Assembly (NCBI GenBank): GCA_003151555.1
Contig: PLXU01000178.1
Span: 229 to 7,588, forward strand
Length of the DNA stretch: 7,360 nt
Reading direction: 5' to 3'
Source: Acidimicrobiaceae bacterium
Lineage (GTDB): Bacteria > Actinomycetota > Acidimicrobiia > Acidimicrobiales > RAAP-2
Part shown: piece after piece, positions 1 to 5,591 of the stretch
Layout: each line of letters opens with the position of its first letter
Position numbering within the stretch: position 1 is the first letter of the stretch
The notes under the pieces: generated by a model
Databases searched by the model: none
The model's input: the letters and a program-made list of their open reading frames with translations, nothing else
Told to the model about the DNA's origin: nothing
Program-made: the position numbers and the translations under genes

Positions 1-328
1 GCTTCACCTCGTTCGAGGTGTACTGGGCGACCTCGCAGCCGTGCGCCGCGGCGCACGACAGGGCGATGCCGCTCGCCTGGGCGACGCCGATCGCAGTCTT
101 GGCGTTGGTCTGGAAGAACACCCGCTCGACGACCACCACGGCCGGGTCGTACTGGCCGAGCAGCTCGCGGATCGACTGGGCGAGCTCGCAGAGCCGGCGA
201 TCGACCGACGTCGCGCGGTCGGTCTCGATCGTGCCGGCGGCGCTGGCGGTGAAGTTGCCGGCTCCGTCGCGGGCGAGCACGCCGTATCCGCACCTCGTGA
301 GCCCGGGATCGATCCCGAGGACGAACAT
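1..328 (-). CDS. ruvC: Holliday junction endonuclease RuvC (N-terminal part, cut by window edge)
   Basis: RuvC is the endonuclease subunit that resolves Holliday junctions during recombinational repair, working with RuvA and RuvB. Only the first 109 codons are present; the reading frame runs off the left edge. The protein opens with MFVLGIDPGLTRCGYGV, the RNase H-like first strand of the family, in which Asp7 is the first catalytic acidic residue. The second signature VVVVERVFFQTNAKTAIGV follows at about residues 64-82, with Glu68 matching the catalytic glutamate (Glu66 in E. coli). The visible part ends in YTSNEVK, another family block. The last catalytic Asp pair lies outside the window. 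The ATG at 326-328 gives the family's normal N-terminus. It follows yebC by 40 bases and has no Shine-Dalgarno sequence. The yebC-ruvC order is common in bacteria, and ruvA and ruvB may follow outside the window. Confidence 0.97.
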   Translation of the reverse strand, partial: MFVLGIDPGLTRCGYGVLARDGAGNFTASAAGTIETDRATSVDRRLCELAQSIRELLGQYDPAVVVVERVFFQTNAKTAIGVAQASGIALSCAAAHGCEVAQYTSNEVK

Positions 329-335
329 GTGTTCG

Positions 336-341
336 ACTGTA
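336..341 (-). promoter_or_regulatory. Candidate -10 box for leaderless ruvC transcription
   Basis: On the minus strand the yebC-ruvC gap contains TACAGT, which fits the TAnnnT pattern of a sigma-70/SigA -10 element. It lies 7 bases from the ruvC ATG, so transcription would start at or within a base of the start codon. There is no purine-rich ribosome binding site in front of ruvC, which agrees with a leaderless message, a common form in actinobacteria. No good -35 hexamer is visible at 16-18 bases upstream, so the call rests on position and one hexamer only. Confidence 0.3.
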
Positions 342-366
342 GCGGACGAGGCGGTGCCTGCCCGTG

Positions 367-383
367 ACCTACCCGTCGTAGGT
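367..383 (-). repeat. Six-bp stem-loop spanning the yebC stop codon
   Basis: A perfect inverted repeat, ACCTAC and GTAGGT separated by five bases, covers the last codons and the TAG stop of yebC. It is not followed by a T-tract on the minus strand (GC-rich sequence follows), so it is not a standard intrinsic terminator. A stem of this size can arise by chance, but the placement exactly on the stop codon before ruvC is worth recording. Confidence 0.3.
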
Positions 384-1118
384 GGCGAGGACGGACTCGG
401 GGATGTCGAAGTTGGAGTGGACGCTCTGGACGTCGTCGTGGTCGTCGATGGCGTCCATCATCCGCAGGACCCGCTTGGCGTCGCCGTCGTCGACGATCTC
501 GATGGTGGAGGTCGGCACCATCGTGAGCTCGGCGGTGCGCACCGAGATGCCCGCGCGCTCGAGGGCCTCGCGCACCGAGGCGAGGTCGCCCGGCGCGGTC
601 GTGATCGAGAAGCCGTCGTCGTCGCGCTCGAGGTCCTCTGCACCGGCATCCGAGGCGAGCTCCATGAGGCGGTCCTCGTCGATCGTCGCAGGGACCTCGA
701 TCGCGCCCTTGCGCTCGAACTGCCACGCGACCGCGCCGGGCTCGGCCATCGAGCCGCCGCTGCGGGTGAACAGGCTGCGCATCTCGGCACCGGTGCGGTT
801 GCGGTTGTCGGTCAGGCACTCGACGAGCACCGCGACCCCTCCAGGACCGTAGCCCTCGTAGGTGACCGCCTCGTAGCGGACGCCCTCGAGCTCACCGGTG
901 CCACGCTTGATGGCTCGCTCGATCGTGTCGATCGGGACCGAGCCGTCGCGCGCCTTCTGGAACATCGTGCGCAGCGTCGCGTTGGCGTTCACGTCGCCGC
1001 CCCCCTCGCGGGCGGCCACCTCGACCTGGCGGATGAGCTTGGCGAACAGCTTCGCGCGGGCCTTGTCCTGGGCCCCCTTGCGATGCTTCGTCGTCGCCCA
1101 CTTTGAGTGGCCCGACAT
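369..1118 (-). CDS. yebC: YebC/PmpR/TACO1 family protein
   Basis: This 249-residue protein is a full-length YebC family member. The family was long annotated as a DNA-binding transcriptional regulator (PmpR, YebC). More recent work on some members and on mitochondrial TACO1 points to a role in translation at difficult (polyproline) stretches, so the exact role here is open. The N-terminus MSGHSKWATTKHRKGAQDKA and the following basic helix (residues 21-37) are the family hallmark. A second conserved block, YEGYGPGGVAVLVECLTDN, lies at 87-105, and the C-terminal DDVQSVHSNFDIP at 228-240. The central region (about 145-175) is strongly acidic, as usual. The ATG at 1116-1118 is preceded by a good GGAGG (1124-1128) with 5-base spacing. 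It starts 31 bases after pdxT and precedes ruvC, an arrangement also seen in M. tuberculosis (Rv2603c near ruvC). Expected to be cytoplasmic. Confidence 0.96.
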   Translation of the reverse strand: MSGHSKWATTKHRKGAQDKARAKLFAKLIRQVEVAAREGGGDVNANATLRTMFQKARDGSVPIDTIERAIKRGTGELEGVRYEAVTYEGYGPGGVAVLVECLTDNRNRTGAEMRSLFTRSGGSMAEPGAVAWQFERKGAIEVPATIDEDRLMELASDAGAEDLERDDDGFSITTAPGDLASVREALERAGISVRTAELTMVPTSTIEIVDDGDAKRVLRMMDAIDDHDDVQSVHSNFDIPESVLATYDG

Positions 1119-1123
1119 CTCGC

Positions 1124-1128
1124 CCTCC
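1124..1128 (-). promoter_or_regulatory. Ribosome binding site of yebC
   Basis: GGAGG on the minus strand, 5 bases before the yebC ATG. It is one of only two canonical, well-spaced Shine-Dalgarno sequences in the window (the other precedes pgsA). It confirms the ATG at 1116-1118 as the start and suggests yebC is translated independently of the pdxT stop 31 bases away. Confidence 0.7.
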
Positions 1129-1149
1129 TCGACGTCGCGGCCGATGATG

Positions 1150-1752
1150 CTAGTTGGACAGGGCTGCGTGGCTCGCCGACGCGAGATCGAGGAACAGGGC
1201 GTGCACGGTGCGGTCGGCGGTCAGCTCGGGGTGGAACGACGCCCCCAGCACCGGGCCCTGTCGCACGAGGACCGGATGCACCCCGTCGCCGACGTCGATG
1301 GTCGCGAGGACCTCGACGTCGTCGCCGACCTCGGTGATCCGGGGCGCGCGGATGAAGACAGTGGGCACGCGCACGCCACCTTCGAGCTCGGTCGACGACT
1401 CGAACGAGGCGATCTGGCGCCCGTAGCCGTTGCGCACGACGGTGACGTCGAGCACGCCGAGCGCGGGCTGGTCGTCGCGACCGTCGGTGATCGACGAGGC
1501 GAGCAAGACGAGGCCCGCGCAGGTGCCGAGAGCGGGCATCCCCGCGCGCAGGCGCAACTCGAGCGGCCCGAGCAGCCCCGAGGTCACGAGCAGGTGCGCG
1601 ATCGCGGTCGACTCGCCGCCCGGCAGCACGATCGCGTCGACGCCGTCGAGCTCGGTGACCGATCGGACCGGTGCTGCGTCAACCCCGAGGTCCGCGAGCG
1701 CGGCTCGATGCTCAGAGACGTCGCCTTGGAGGGCGAGCACGCCGACGCGCAC
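1150..1752 (-). CDS. pdxT: PLP synthase glutaminase subunit PdxT
   Basis: PdxT is the class I glutamine amidotransferase that releases ammonia from glutamine and feeds it to PdxS for pyridoxal 5'-phosphate synthesis. The 200-residue length is normal. The start VGVLALQGDVSEH (3-15) is the family signature. Further support comes from the oxyanion strand VLPGGEST (42-49), the nucleophile elbow GTCAG with Cys78, and ASFHPEL with His174 and Glu176, which complete the Cys-His-Glu triad. All catalytic residues are therefore intact. The start is GTG at 1750-1752, only two bases after the pdxS TAG, with no strong Shine-Dalgarno sequence, so translation is probably coupled to pdxS. Equal dosage suits the known 12:12 PdxS-PdxT complex. 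Homologue in mycobacteria: Rv2604c (snoP). Confidence 0.97.
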   Translation of the reverse strand: MRVGVLALQGDVSEHRAALADLGVDAAPVRSVTELDGVDAIVLPGGESTAIAHLLVTSGLLGPLELRLRAGMPALGTCAGLVLLASSITDGRDDQPALGVLDVTVVRNGYGRQIASFESSTELEGGVRVPTVFIRAPRITEVGDDVEVLATIDVGDGVHPVLVRQGPVLGASFHPELTADRTVHALFLDLASASHAALSN

Positions 1753-1754
1753 GA

Positions 1755-2651
1755 CTACCAGCCGCGGTCGGCCAGGCGCTCGCTCAGCGTGGAGAGCTCT
1801 TCGCCGCGCATGGCGGGCCCGAGGCCCGTCGAGACCTTGGCGACGAGGTCGGCGTCGTCGAAGTGCGTCGTCGCCTCGACGATCGCCCGCGCCATGCGCT
1901 CGGGGTCCGAGCTCTTGAAGATGCCCGAGCCGACGAAGACCGCCTCGGCGCCGATCTGGCGGACGAGCGCGGCGTCGGCGGGCGTCGCGATGCCCCCGGC
2001 ACAGAACAAGGGGACGGGCAGCGCCCCGGTCGCGGCGACCTCGGCCACGAGGGCGAGGGGGGCCTGGAGCTCCTTGGCGGCCGCGTAGCGCTCGGCGTCA
2101 TCGAGTGTCGTCAGCCGTCGGATCTCGCCGAGGATGGTGCGGAGGTGACGGACGGCCTCCACGATGTTGCCCGTGCCCGCCTCGCCCTTCGAGCGGATCA
2201 TGCACGCACCCTCGCTGATGCGCCGCAGCGCCTCGCCGAGCGACGTCGCGCCGCAGACGAACGGGACGGTGAAGGCCCACTTGTCGATGTGGTGCGCCTC
2301 GTCGGCAGGGGTCAGCACCTCTGACTCGTCCACATAGTCGACGCCGAGCGCCTGAAGGATCTGCGCCTCGGCGAAGTGGCCGATCCGAGCCTTGGCCATC
2401 ACGGGGATCGTGACGATGCCCTGGATCCCCTTGATCATCTCGGGGTCGCTCATGCGCGCCACGCCGCCGTCGCGACGGATGTCCGACGGTACGCGCTCGA
2501 GGGCCATGACCGCGACGGCACCCGAGTCTTCGGCGATCTTCGCCTGTTCGGGGTTGACGACGTCCATGATGACGCCACCGCGCAGCATGTCAGCGAGACC
2601 GCGCTTGACGATCGCCGAACCCACGGTTGAAGTGTTTTTTGATGGACTCAT
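1755..2651 (-). CDS. pdxS: PLP synthase synthase subunit PdxS
   Basis: PdxS is a TIM-barrel enzyme that condenses ribose 5-phosphate, glyceraldehyde 3-phosphate and ammonia from PdxT into pyridoxal 5'-phosphate, the vitamin B6 cofactor, in the cytoplasm. Its 298 residues match the family length. Visible hallmarks are KRGLADMLRGGVIMDV (16-31) with Asp30, PVMAKARIGHF with Lys87 (the R5P Schiff-base lysine) and MIRSKGEAGTGN with Lys155 (the second lysine, followed by the phosphate-binding loop). CAGGIATP (217-224) and FVGSGIFKS (239-247) follow. The active site looks complete. The N-terminal extension before KRG is about 15 residues, usual for actinobacteria. The ATG at 2649-2651 has a GGAGG just one base upstream, too close for normal use and folded into a hairpin (separate entries). 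It follows the M48-like gene by 26 bases. Confidence 0.98.
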   Translation of the reverse strand: MSPSKNTSTVGSAIVKRGLADMLRGGVIMDVVNPEQAKIAEDSGAVAVMALERVPSDIRRDGGVARMSDPEMIKGIQGIVTIPVMAKARIGHFAEAQILQALGVDYVDESEVLTPADEAHHIDKWAFTVPFVCGATSLGEALRRISEGACMIRSKGEAGTGNIVEAVRHLRTILGEIRRLTTLDDAERYAAAKELQAPLALVAEVAATGALPVPLFCAGGIATPADAALVRQIGAEAVFVGSGIFKSSDPERMARAIVEATTHFDDADLVAKVSTGLGPAMRGEELSTLSERLADRGW

Positions 2652-2652
2652 G

Positions 2653-2671
2653 CCTCCAGCCTAACTGGAAG
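2653..2671 (-). promoter_or_regulatory. Stem-loop covering the Shine-Dalgarno-like sequence of pdxS
   Basis: On the minus strand CTTCCAG, a 5-base loop TTAGG, and CTGGAGG form a 7-bp stem with one T-G wobble, ending one base before the pdxS ATG. The only GGAGG near the start is fully inside the 3' arm. In a message read through from the upstream genes this fold would hide the ribosome binding site. No T-tract follows, so it is not a typical terminator. The pairing is seen directly; any regulatory role is inferred. Confidence 0.4.
2658..2663 (-). promoter_or_regulatory. Candidate -10 box for leaderless pdxS transcription
   Basis: TAGGCT on the minus strand fits TAnnnT and sits exactly six bases before the pdxS ATG, the distance that would put the transcription start on the A of ATG. 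It overlaps the stem-loop described above. A leaderless message would explain why the GGAGG is placed too close to the start to work. No convincing -35 hexamer is seen 17 bases upstream, so confidence is low. Confidence 0.25.
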
Positions 2672-2677
2672 GGCCCT

Positions 2678-3583
2678 CTACCACTCCTCGAGGGCCAGCG
2701 CGCGCAGTTCGGCGTCGTCGAGATCGCTCAGATCCGACTGCGGTCGGTCGCTCCAGATGTTGAACCATATCCAGCGTGACTGCGCGTACGAGGGGCTGCG
2801 AAAATACGAGGTCGTCGCCAGTTCCTGGGACGCGCACTTGCGCAACGCGCCGGCCAGGCCCAACGGATAGCGGATGGCGGCCGCGGCAACTTCGTCGGCC
2901 CGATAGGCCGTGCCCGTGCCGGCCAGCGCGCGACGCACCTCGTCGTTCATCGAGATGGCGCCGGCCACGCTCTCGCGCGTGAGCAGTCCCAAGCGCTCGC
3001 GCGCGAGACAGTGCGCGACGACGCCTTCTAGTTCGATGAGTTCGAAATCACTCATCAGCGAGTTGGTGACGAACAGCGAATACTTATCCCCGTTCGGCAC
3101 GAGCGCCGCGTTATAGCCACTCTCTTCGACGATCAGGGCGCTGACGCCGTCGACGCCGAAGGTCGCCGATAGTCGGTCGAGCACGATGGCGAGGCGTTGG
3201 CGATCCTCGTTGGTGCCCCCGGCGTGGAACTGGTCGAGCAGGGTGGCGCCGATGGTCAGGCCCCGTCGCTCGAAGCGCGCATCGGAGCGATGCAGGTCCC
3301 AGGCGTAGAGTGCGGCGACGGCGACGCCCACGGCCGGCAACCAGGCAACCACCAAGAAGCCGACGATAAGCAGCACCGAGACGGCGGCCACGATGATGGT
3401 CTGGGGCATCTTCTTGCGCCGAGCGAACGTTCGCACGGCCTTCAAGTTGGCGTGACGCTCCGCGGACGAAGGAATATACGGACTCTGCCAGCTGGGATCC
3501 AACACCGGCGCGACGTAGCGCTGCGTGCGATCTCGCGAGGAATTGTGTCGGCGGTTACGCGAACGCTGCTTGGTTGCCACCAC
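2678..3583 (-). CDS. Membrane protein with degenerate M48/HtpX-like peptidase domain
   Basis: Function not known. This 301-residue protein has a basic, Arg-rich N-terminal segment (1-58), a hydrophobic stretch at about 62-94 that can form one or two membrane segments, then a soluble domain. The soluble part resembles the M48 (HtpX) metallopeptidase core. YNAALVPN (157-164) matches the PNAFA block, LFVTNSLM (170-177) the following strand, and ELEGVVAHCLAR (184-195) sits where ELEGVLAHELAH is expected. The HExxH zinc motif is therefore H191-C-L-A-R195, keeping only the first His. AYRAD (226-230) aligns with the third-ligand motif ExxAD but has Ala in place of Glu. It is probably a catalytically dead pseudo-peptidase. 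Start is GTG at 3581-3583 (a second GTG follows directly), six bases after pimA and without a clear Shine-Dalgarno sequence. M. tuberculosis has a different protein (Rv2609c, Nudix/membrane) next to pimA. Confidence 0.85.
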   Translation of the reverse strand: MVATKQRSRNRRHNSSRDRTQRYVAPVLDPSWQSPYIPSSAERHANLKAVRTFARRKKMPQTIIVAAVSVLLIVGFLVVAWLPAVGVAVAALYAWDLHRSDARFERRGLTIGATLLDQFHAGGTNEDRQRLAIVLDRLSATFGVDGVSALIVEESGYNAALVPNGDKYSLFVTNSLMSDFELIELEGVVAHCLARERLGLLTRESVAGAISMNDEVRRALAGTGTAYRADEVAAAAIRYPLGLAGALRKCASQELATTSYFRSPSYAQSRWIWFNIWSDRPQSDLSDLDDAELRALALEEW

Positions 3584-3589
3584 ACAAGG

Positions 3590-4696
3590 CTACTTGGCGT
3601 CTTGGAAACGCCGGCGCGCGTCGGCGTAGAGCGCTTCGTAACGGTCCATCAAGAGGGCCATCGACCATCCCCGCGCGTGCTCCTTCGCGGCCGCCACCGA
3701 TTCGTCCGTTTCGCTCACCAAGGCGTCCGAGATTGCCTTTTCCAGCGCCGCCTCGTCGCCGGGCGCAAAGAGATGGCCAAAGTTGCCCACCACGCCGCGG
3801 TAGCCAGTGATGTCGCTCGCGACCACCGTGGTCTCACTGGCCATGGCTTCGAGCAGTATCAAACCGAAACTCTCGCCTCTCGTCGACGGGGCGACCAGTA
3901 CGTTGGTCCGGCGCAACCAGGCCCGCTTCTCGCCGTCGTCCACCGCGCCCACGAAGAGGATCAGCCGGTCTTGACCGGCCCGCGCTTCGAGTCGGGAGCG
4001 ATCGGGGCCGTCGCCCAGCACCACCAGTCGCCACTGCTCGGCGCCGCGCGCGTTGTGCGCGCGCACGGCGCCCACGAGGTGTTGGACCCCTTTTCGATCT
4101 TCGAGCCGTCCGATGTAGAGCAACGTCACCACCGGCGAGCGTTCTCGGGGGGTCGTAACGAATCGTTCCATCTCGAAGCCGTTGAAGAGCACCTCAGCGT
4201 GTACGCCAGCGGCCTTCAAGATCGTCGCCGCCGCGGCCTCGCTCACCGCCGCCCAGGCGTCCACGTGCGTGGCCAAGTTTCGCAGTAGCGGACCACTCAG
4301 GCGCAGGGCCGGTCCGTCGCCGCTTCGATGAAAGGTTGCGACGGCCGCGGCCGGGTGCGCGCGAAGGCTCGACCAGGCGAGCAGCGGCGCGAAAGGTTCG
4401 TGATAGTGCACCACGTCCGCACCGAAACGGTGGACCGCATTAAGGGCCCGGCGAGCTGCCCACGGTGACAGGGTGAGGGGGGCCCGCGAGCCATTAGCCG
4501 GCACCGAGAAGAGCCGTCCGTAGCGCTCGACCCTGGCGGGCGTGTCGTAGACCGAGCGATCGTGCTGGTCCGGTGCCACCACCAGGACATCGTGGCCACG
4601 GCGGCTGAGTTCACGGCTCATCGCCAGGGCCTGCTCCTGCACTCCCCCGTAGACGCTCAACGCGTAGGGCGTGATGAGCGCGACGCGATAACTCAC
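3590..4696 (-). CDS. pimA: PimA-type phosphatidylinositol alpha-mannosyltransferase
   Basis: A 368-residue GT-B fold, GT4 family glycosyltransferase. PimA transfers mannose from GDP-mannose to the 2-position of phosphatidylinositol on the inner face of the cytoplasmic membrane, the first step of PIM synthesis. Seen here: YGGVQEQAL (16-24) with the glycine-rich loop, VVHYHEPFAP (95-104), ATFH with His123 (matching PimA His118), FNGFE (171-175) and LLYIGRLEDRKGV (192-204) with Arg187 and Lys202 as the donor-phosphate pair. RGESFGLILLEAMA (273-286) carries the EX7E motif, Glu275 and Glu283. The open frame extends upstream to 4879, but that part overlaps the acyltransferase. The GTG at 4694-4696 overlaps its TGA in a GTGA and gives an N-terminus starting just before the first beta strand (RVALITPY). 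PimA rather than another GT4 enzyme is inferred from motifs and from the pgsA-patA context. Confidence 0.88.
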   Translation of the reverse strand: MSYRVALITPYALSVYGGVQEQALAMSRELSRRGHDVLVVAPDQHDRSVYDTPARVERYGRLFSVPANGSRAPLTLSPWAARRALNAVHRFGADVVHYHEPFAPLLAWSSLRAHPAAAVATFHRSGDGPALRLSGPLLRNLATHVDAWAAVSEAAAATILKAAGVHAEVLFNGFEMERFVTTPRERSPVVTLLYIGRLEDRKGVQHLVGAVRAHNARGAEQWRLVVLGDGPDRSRLEARAGQDRLILFVGAVDDGEKRAWLRRTNVLVAPSTRGESFGLILLEAMASETTVVASDITGYRGVVGNFGHLFAPGDEAALEKAISDALVSETDESVAAAKEHARGWSMALLMDRYEALYADARRRFQDAK

Positions 4697-5589
4697 GTGT
4701 CGCCAAAACGAGCCTGCAGCACGTGCCACTGCTCGGGGGCCCGGCGGATCAGGCCCTCGAGTTCGTTGGCCACCAACTGCGTGACCCGCGTCACGTCTTG
4801 GCGCAGGCGTCCCTCGCGCTGTGCCGCGATGGGAGGCGTCACCACGGCGAAGTGGTCGTCGCCCGGTCCCATGTAGCACGCCGCCGCCACGAGGGTTGCG
4901 CCGGTGCGCAGCGCCAACGTGGCCGGGCCGGCGGGTATCGTGACGCGCTCGCCGAAGAAGTCCACCTCGATGCCGTTGTCCTGGATGTCGCGGTCGCAGA
5001 GCAGGCCCACGGTGCCGCCCTCCTTTAACGTCTGGAGCAACACGGTGCCGGCGTGATCGTCCAGCGGTTCAATCCTGATGCCGATCGACTCACGCTTCTC
5101 CTTGAACCATTGAAAGAGCTCCGGGGGCTCCAACTCTTCGGCCACGCAGGTCATCGCCAGTCCCAGTTGGGACATGAAGGATCCGCCCCACTCCCAGCTG
5201 CCGATGTGCGGCAGGGCAATGATGGTGCCCAAGCCGCGCTCCTTGGACTCTTCTAAATGCTCGAGCCCCTCGGCGATACGAAAGTGCTCGTAGATGGTGG
5301 CGCGATTGATGGACGGCAACTTCGCGCTCTCGGCCCAGTACTGGCCGTAACTTAAAAAAGCTCGGTCCACGAAGCGCTCGACCAGTTCATTGTCAAGCGC
5401 GCGAGGCGACGACGCGTCGTGGGCGGCGAGCGCGTGCACCAGATTGTCGCGCAGGTTGGCACGCGAACTGCTCCGTCGTCGACCCACAATCGCGGCGATG
5501 TGACGACCGAGCCACACGTCGACACGTTCGGGCAGCGCCTCGGCGAGGGCGCCAACCGACTTGAAGAGTCCGACACGAGCGTTCGCCAC
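4693..5589 (-). CDS. patA: PatA-type phosphatidylinositol mannoside acyltransferase (LpxL/HtrB fold)
   Basis: A 298-residue member of the lysophospholipid/lauroyl acyltransferase family. In mycobacteria the homologue at this locus (Rv2611c) moves a palmitoyl chain from acyl-CoA to the 6-position of the mannose of PIM1/PIM2 at the inner face of the membrane. The key H(X)4(D/E) acyltransferase motif is ALPHIGSWEWGG (125-136), with His128 and Glu133. LLCDRDIQDNGIEVDFFGE (196-214) is the second family block, and PEQWHVLQ (285-292) the C-terminal one. No long hydrophobic signal anchor is evident; the N-terminal 35 residues are amphipathic and probably bind the membrane. The start is GTG at 5587-5589, two bases after the pgsA TAA without a Shine-Dalgarno sequence, so coupling is likely. 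The end overlaps pimA by four bases. Specificity for PIM rather than another glycolipid is inferred from neighbours. The symbol also denotes an unrelated aminotransferase. Confidence 0.88.
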   Translation of the reverse strand: MANARVGLFKSVGALAEALPERVDVWLGRHIAAIVGRRRSSSRANLRDNLVHALAAHDASSPRALDNELVERFVDRAFLSYGQYWAESAKLPSINRATIYEHFRIAEGLEHLEESKERGLGTIIALPHIGSWEWGGSFMSQLGLAMTCVAEELEPPELFQWFKEKRESIGIRIEPLDDHAGTVLLQTLKEGGTVGLLCDRDIQDNGIEVDFFGERVTIPAGPATLALRTGATLVAAACYMGPGDDHFAVVTPPIAAQREGRLRQDVTRVTQLVANELEGLIRRAPEQWHVLQARFGDT

Positions 5590-5591
5590 GG

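Noticed and set aside
18..1106. Long plus-strand open frame opposite ruvC and yebC
   Set aside because: Low-complexity Arg/Ala/Val-rich translation with no family motifs, lying antisense to two clearly recognised genes; typical shadow frame in high-GC DNA.
1119..1149. Promoter or terminator between pdxT and yebC
   Set aside because: Only short self-complementary words (CGGCCG, GACGTC) and the yebC ribosome binding site; no TAnnnT at a useful distance and no T-tract.
898..2088. 396-residue plus-strand open frame opposite yebC, pdxT and pdxS
   Set aside because: Spans three well-supported genes and their gaps on the other strand; composition is that of a mirror frame and no domain is recognisable.
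2984..3020. Active M48 zinc protease
   Set aside because: The motif reads HCLAR instead of HExxH and the third ligand is missing, so normal metallopeptidase activity is not supported.
3197..4288. 363-residue plus-strand open frame opposite the M48-like gene and pimA
   Set aside because: Rich in His, Arg and Gly without motifs, and antisense to pimA, whose EX7E, His and Arg/Lys motifs are intact.
4697..4879. N-terminal extension of pimA to give 429 residues
   Set aside because: The extension overlaps the conserved C-terminus of the acyltransferase, has no family similarity, and the GTG at 4694-4696 sits in a normal GTGA overlap.
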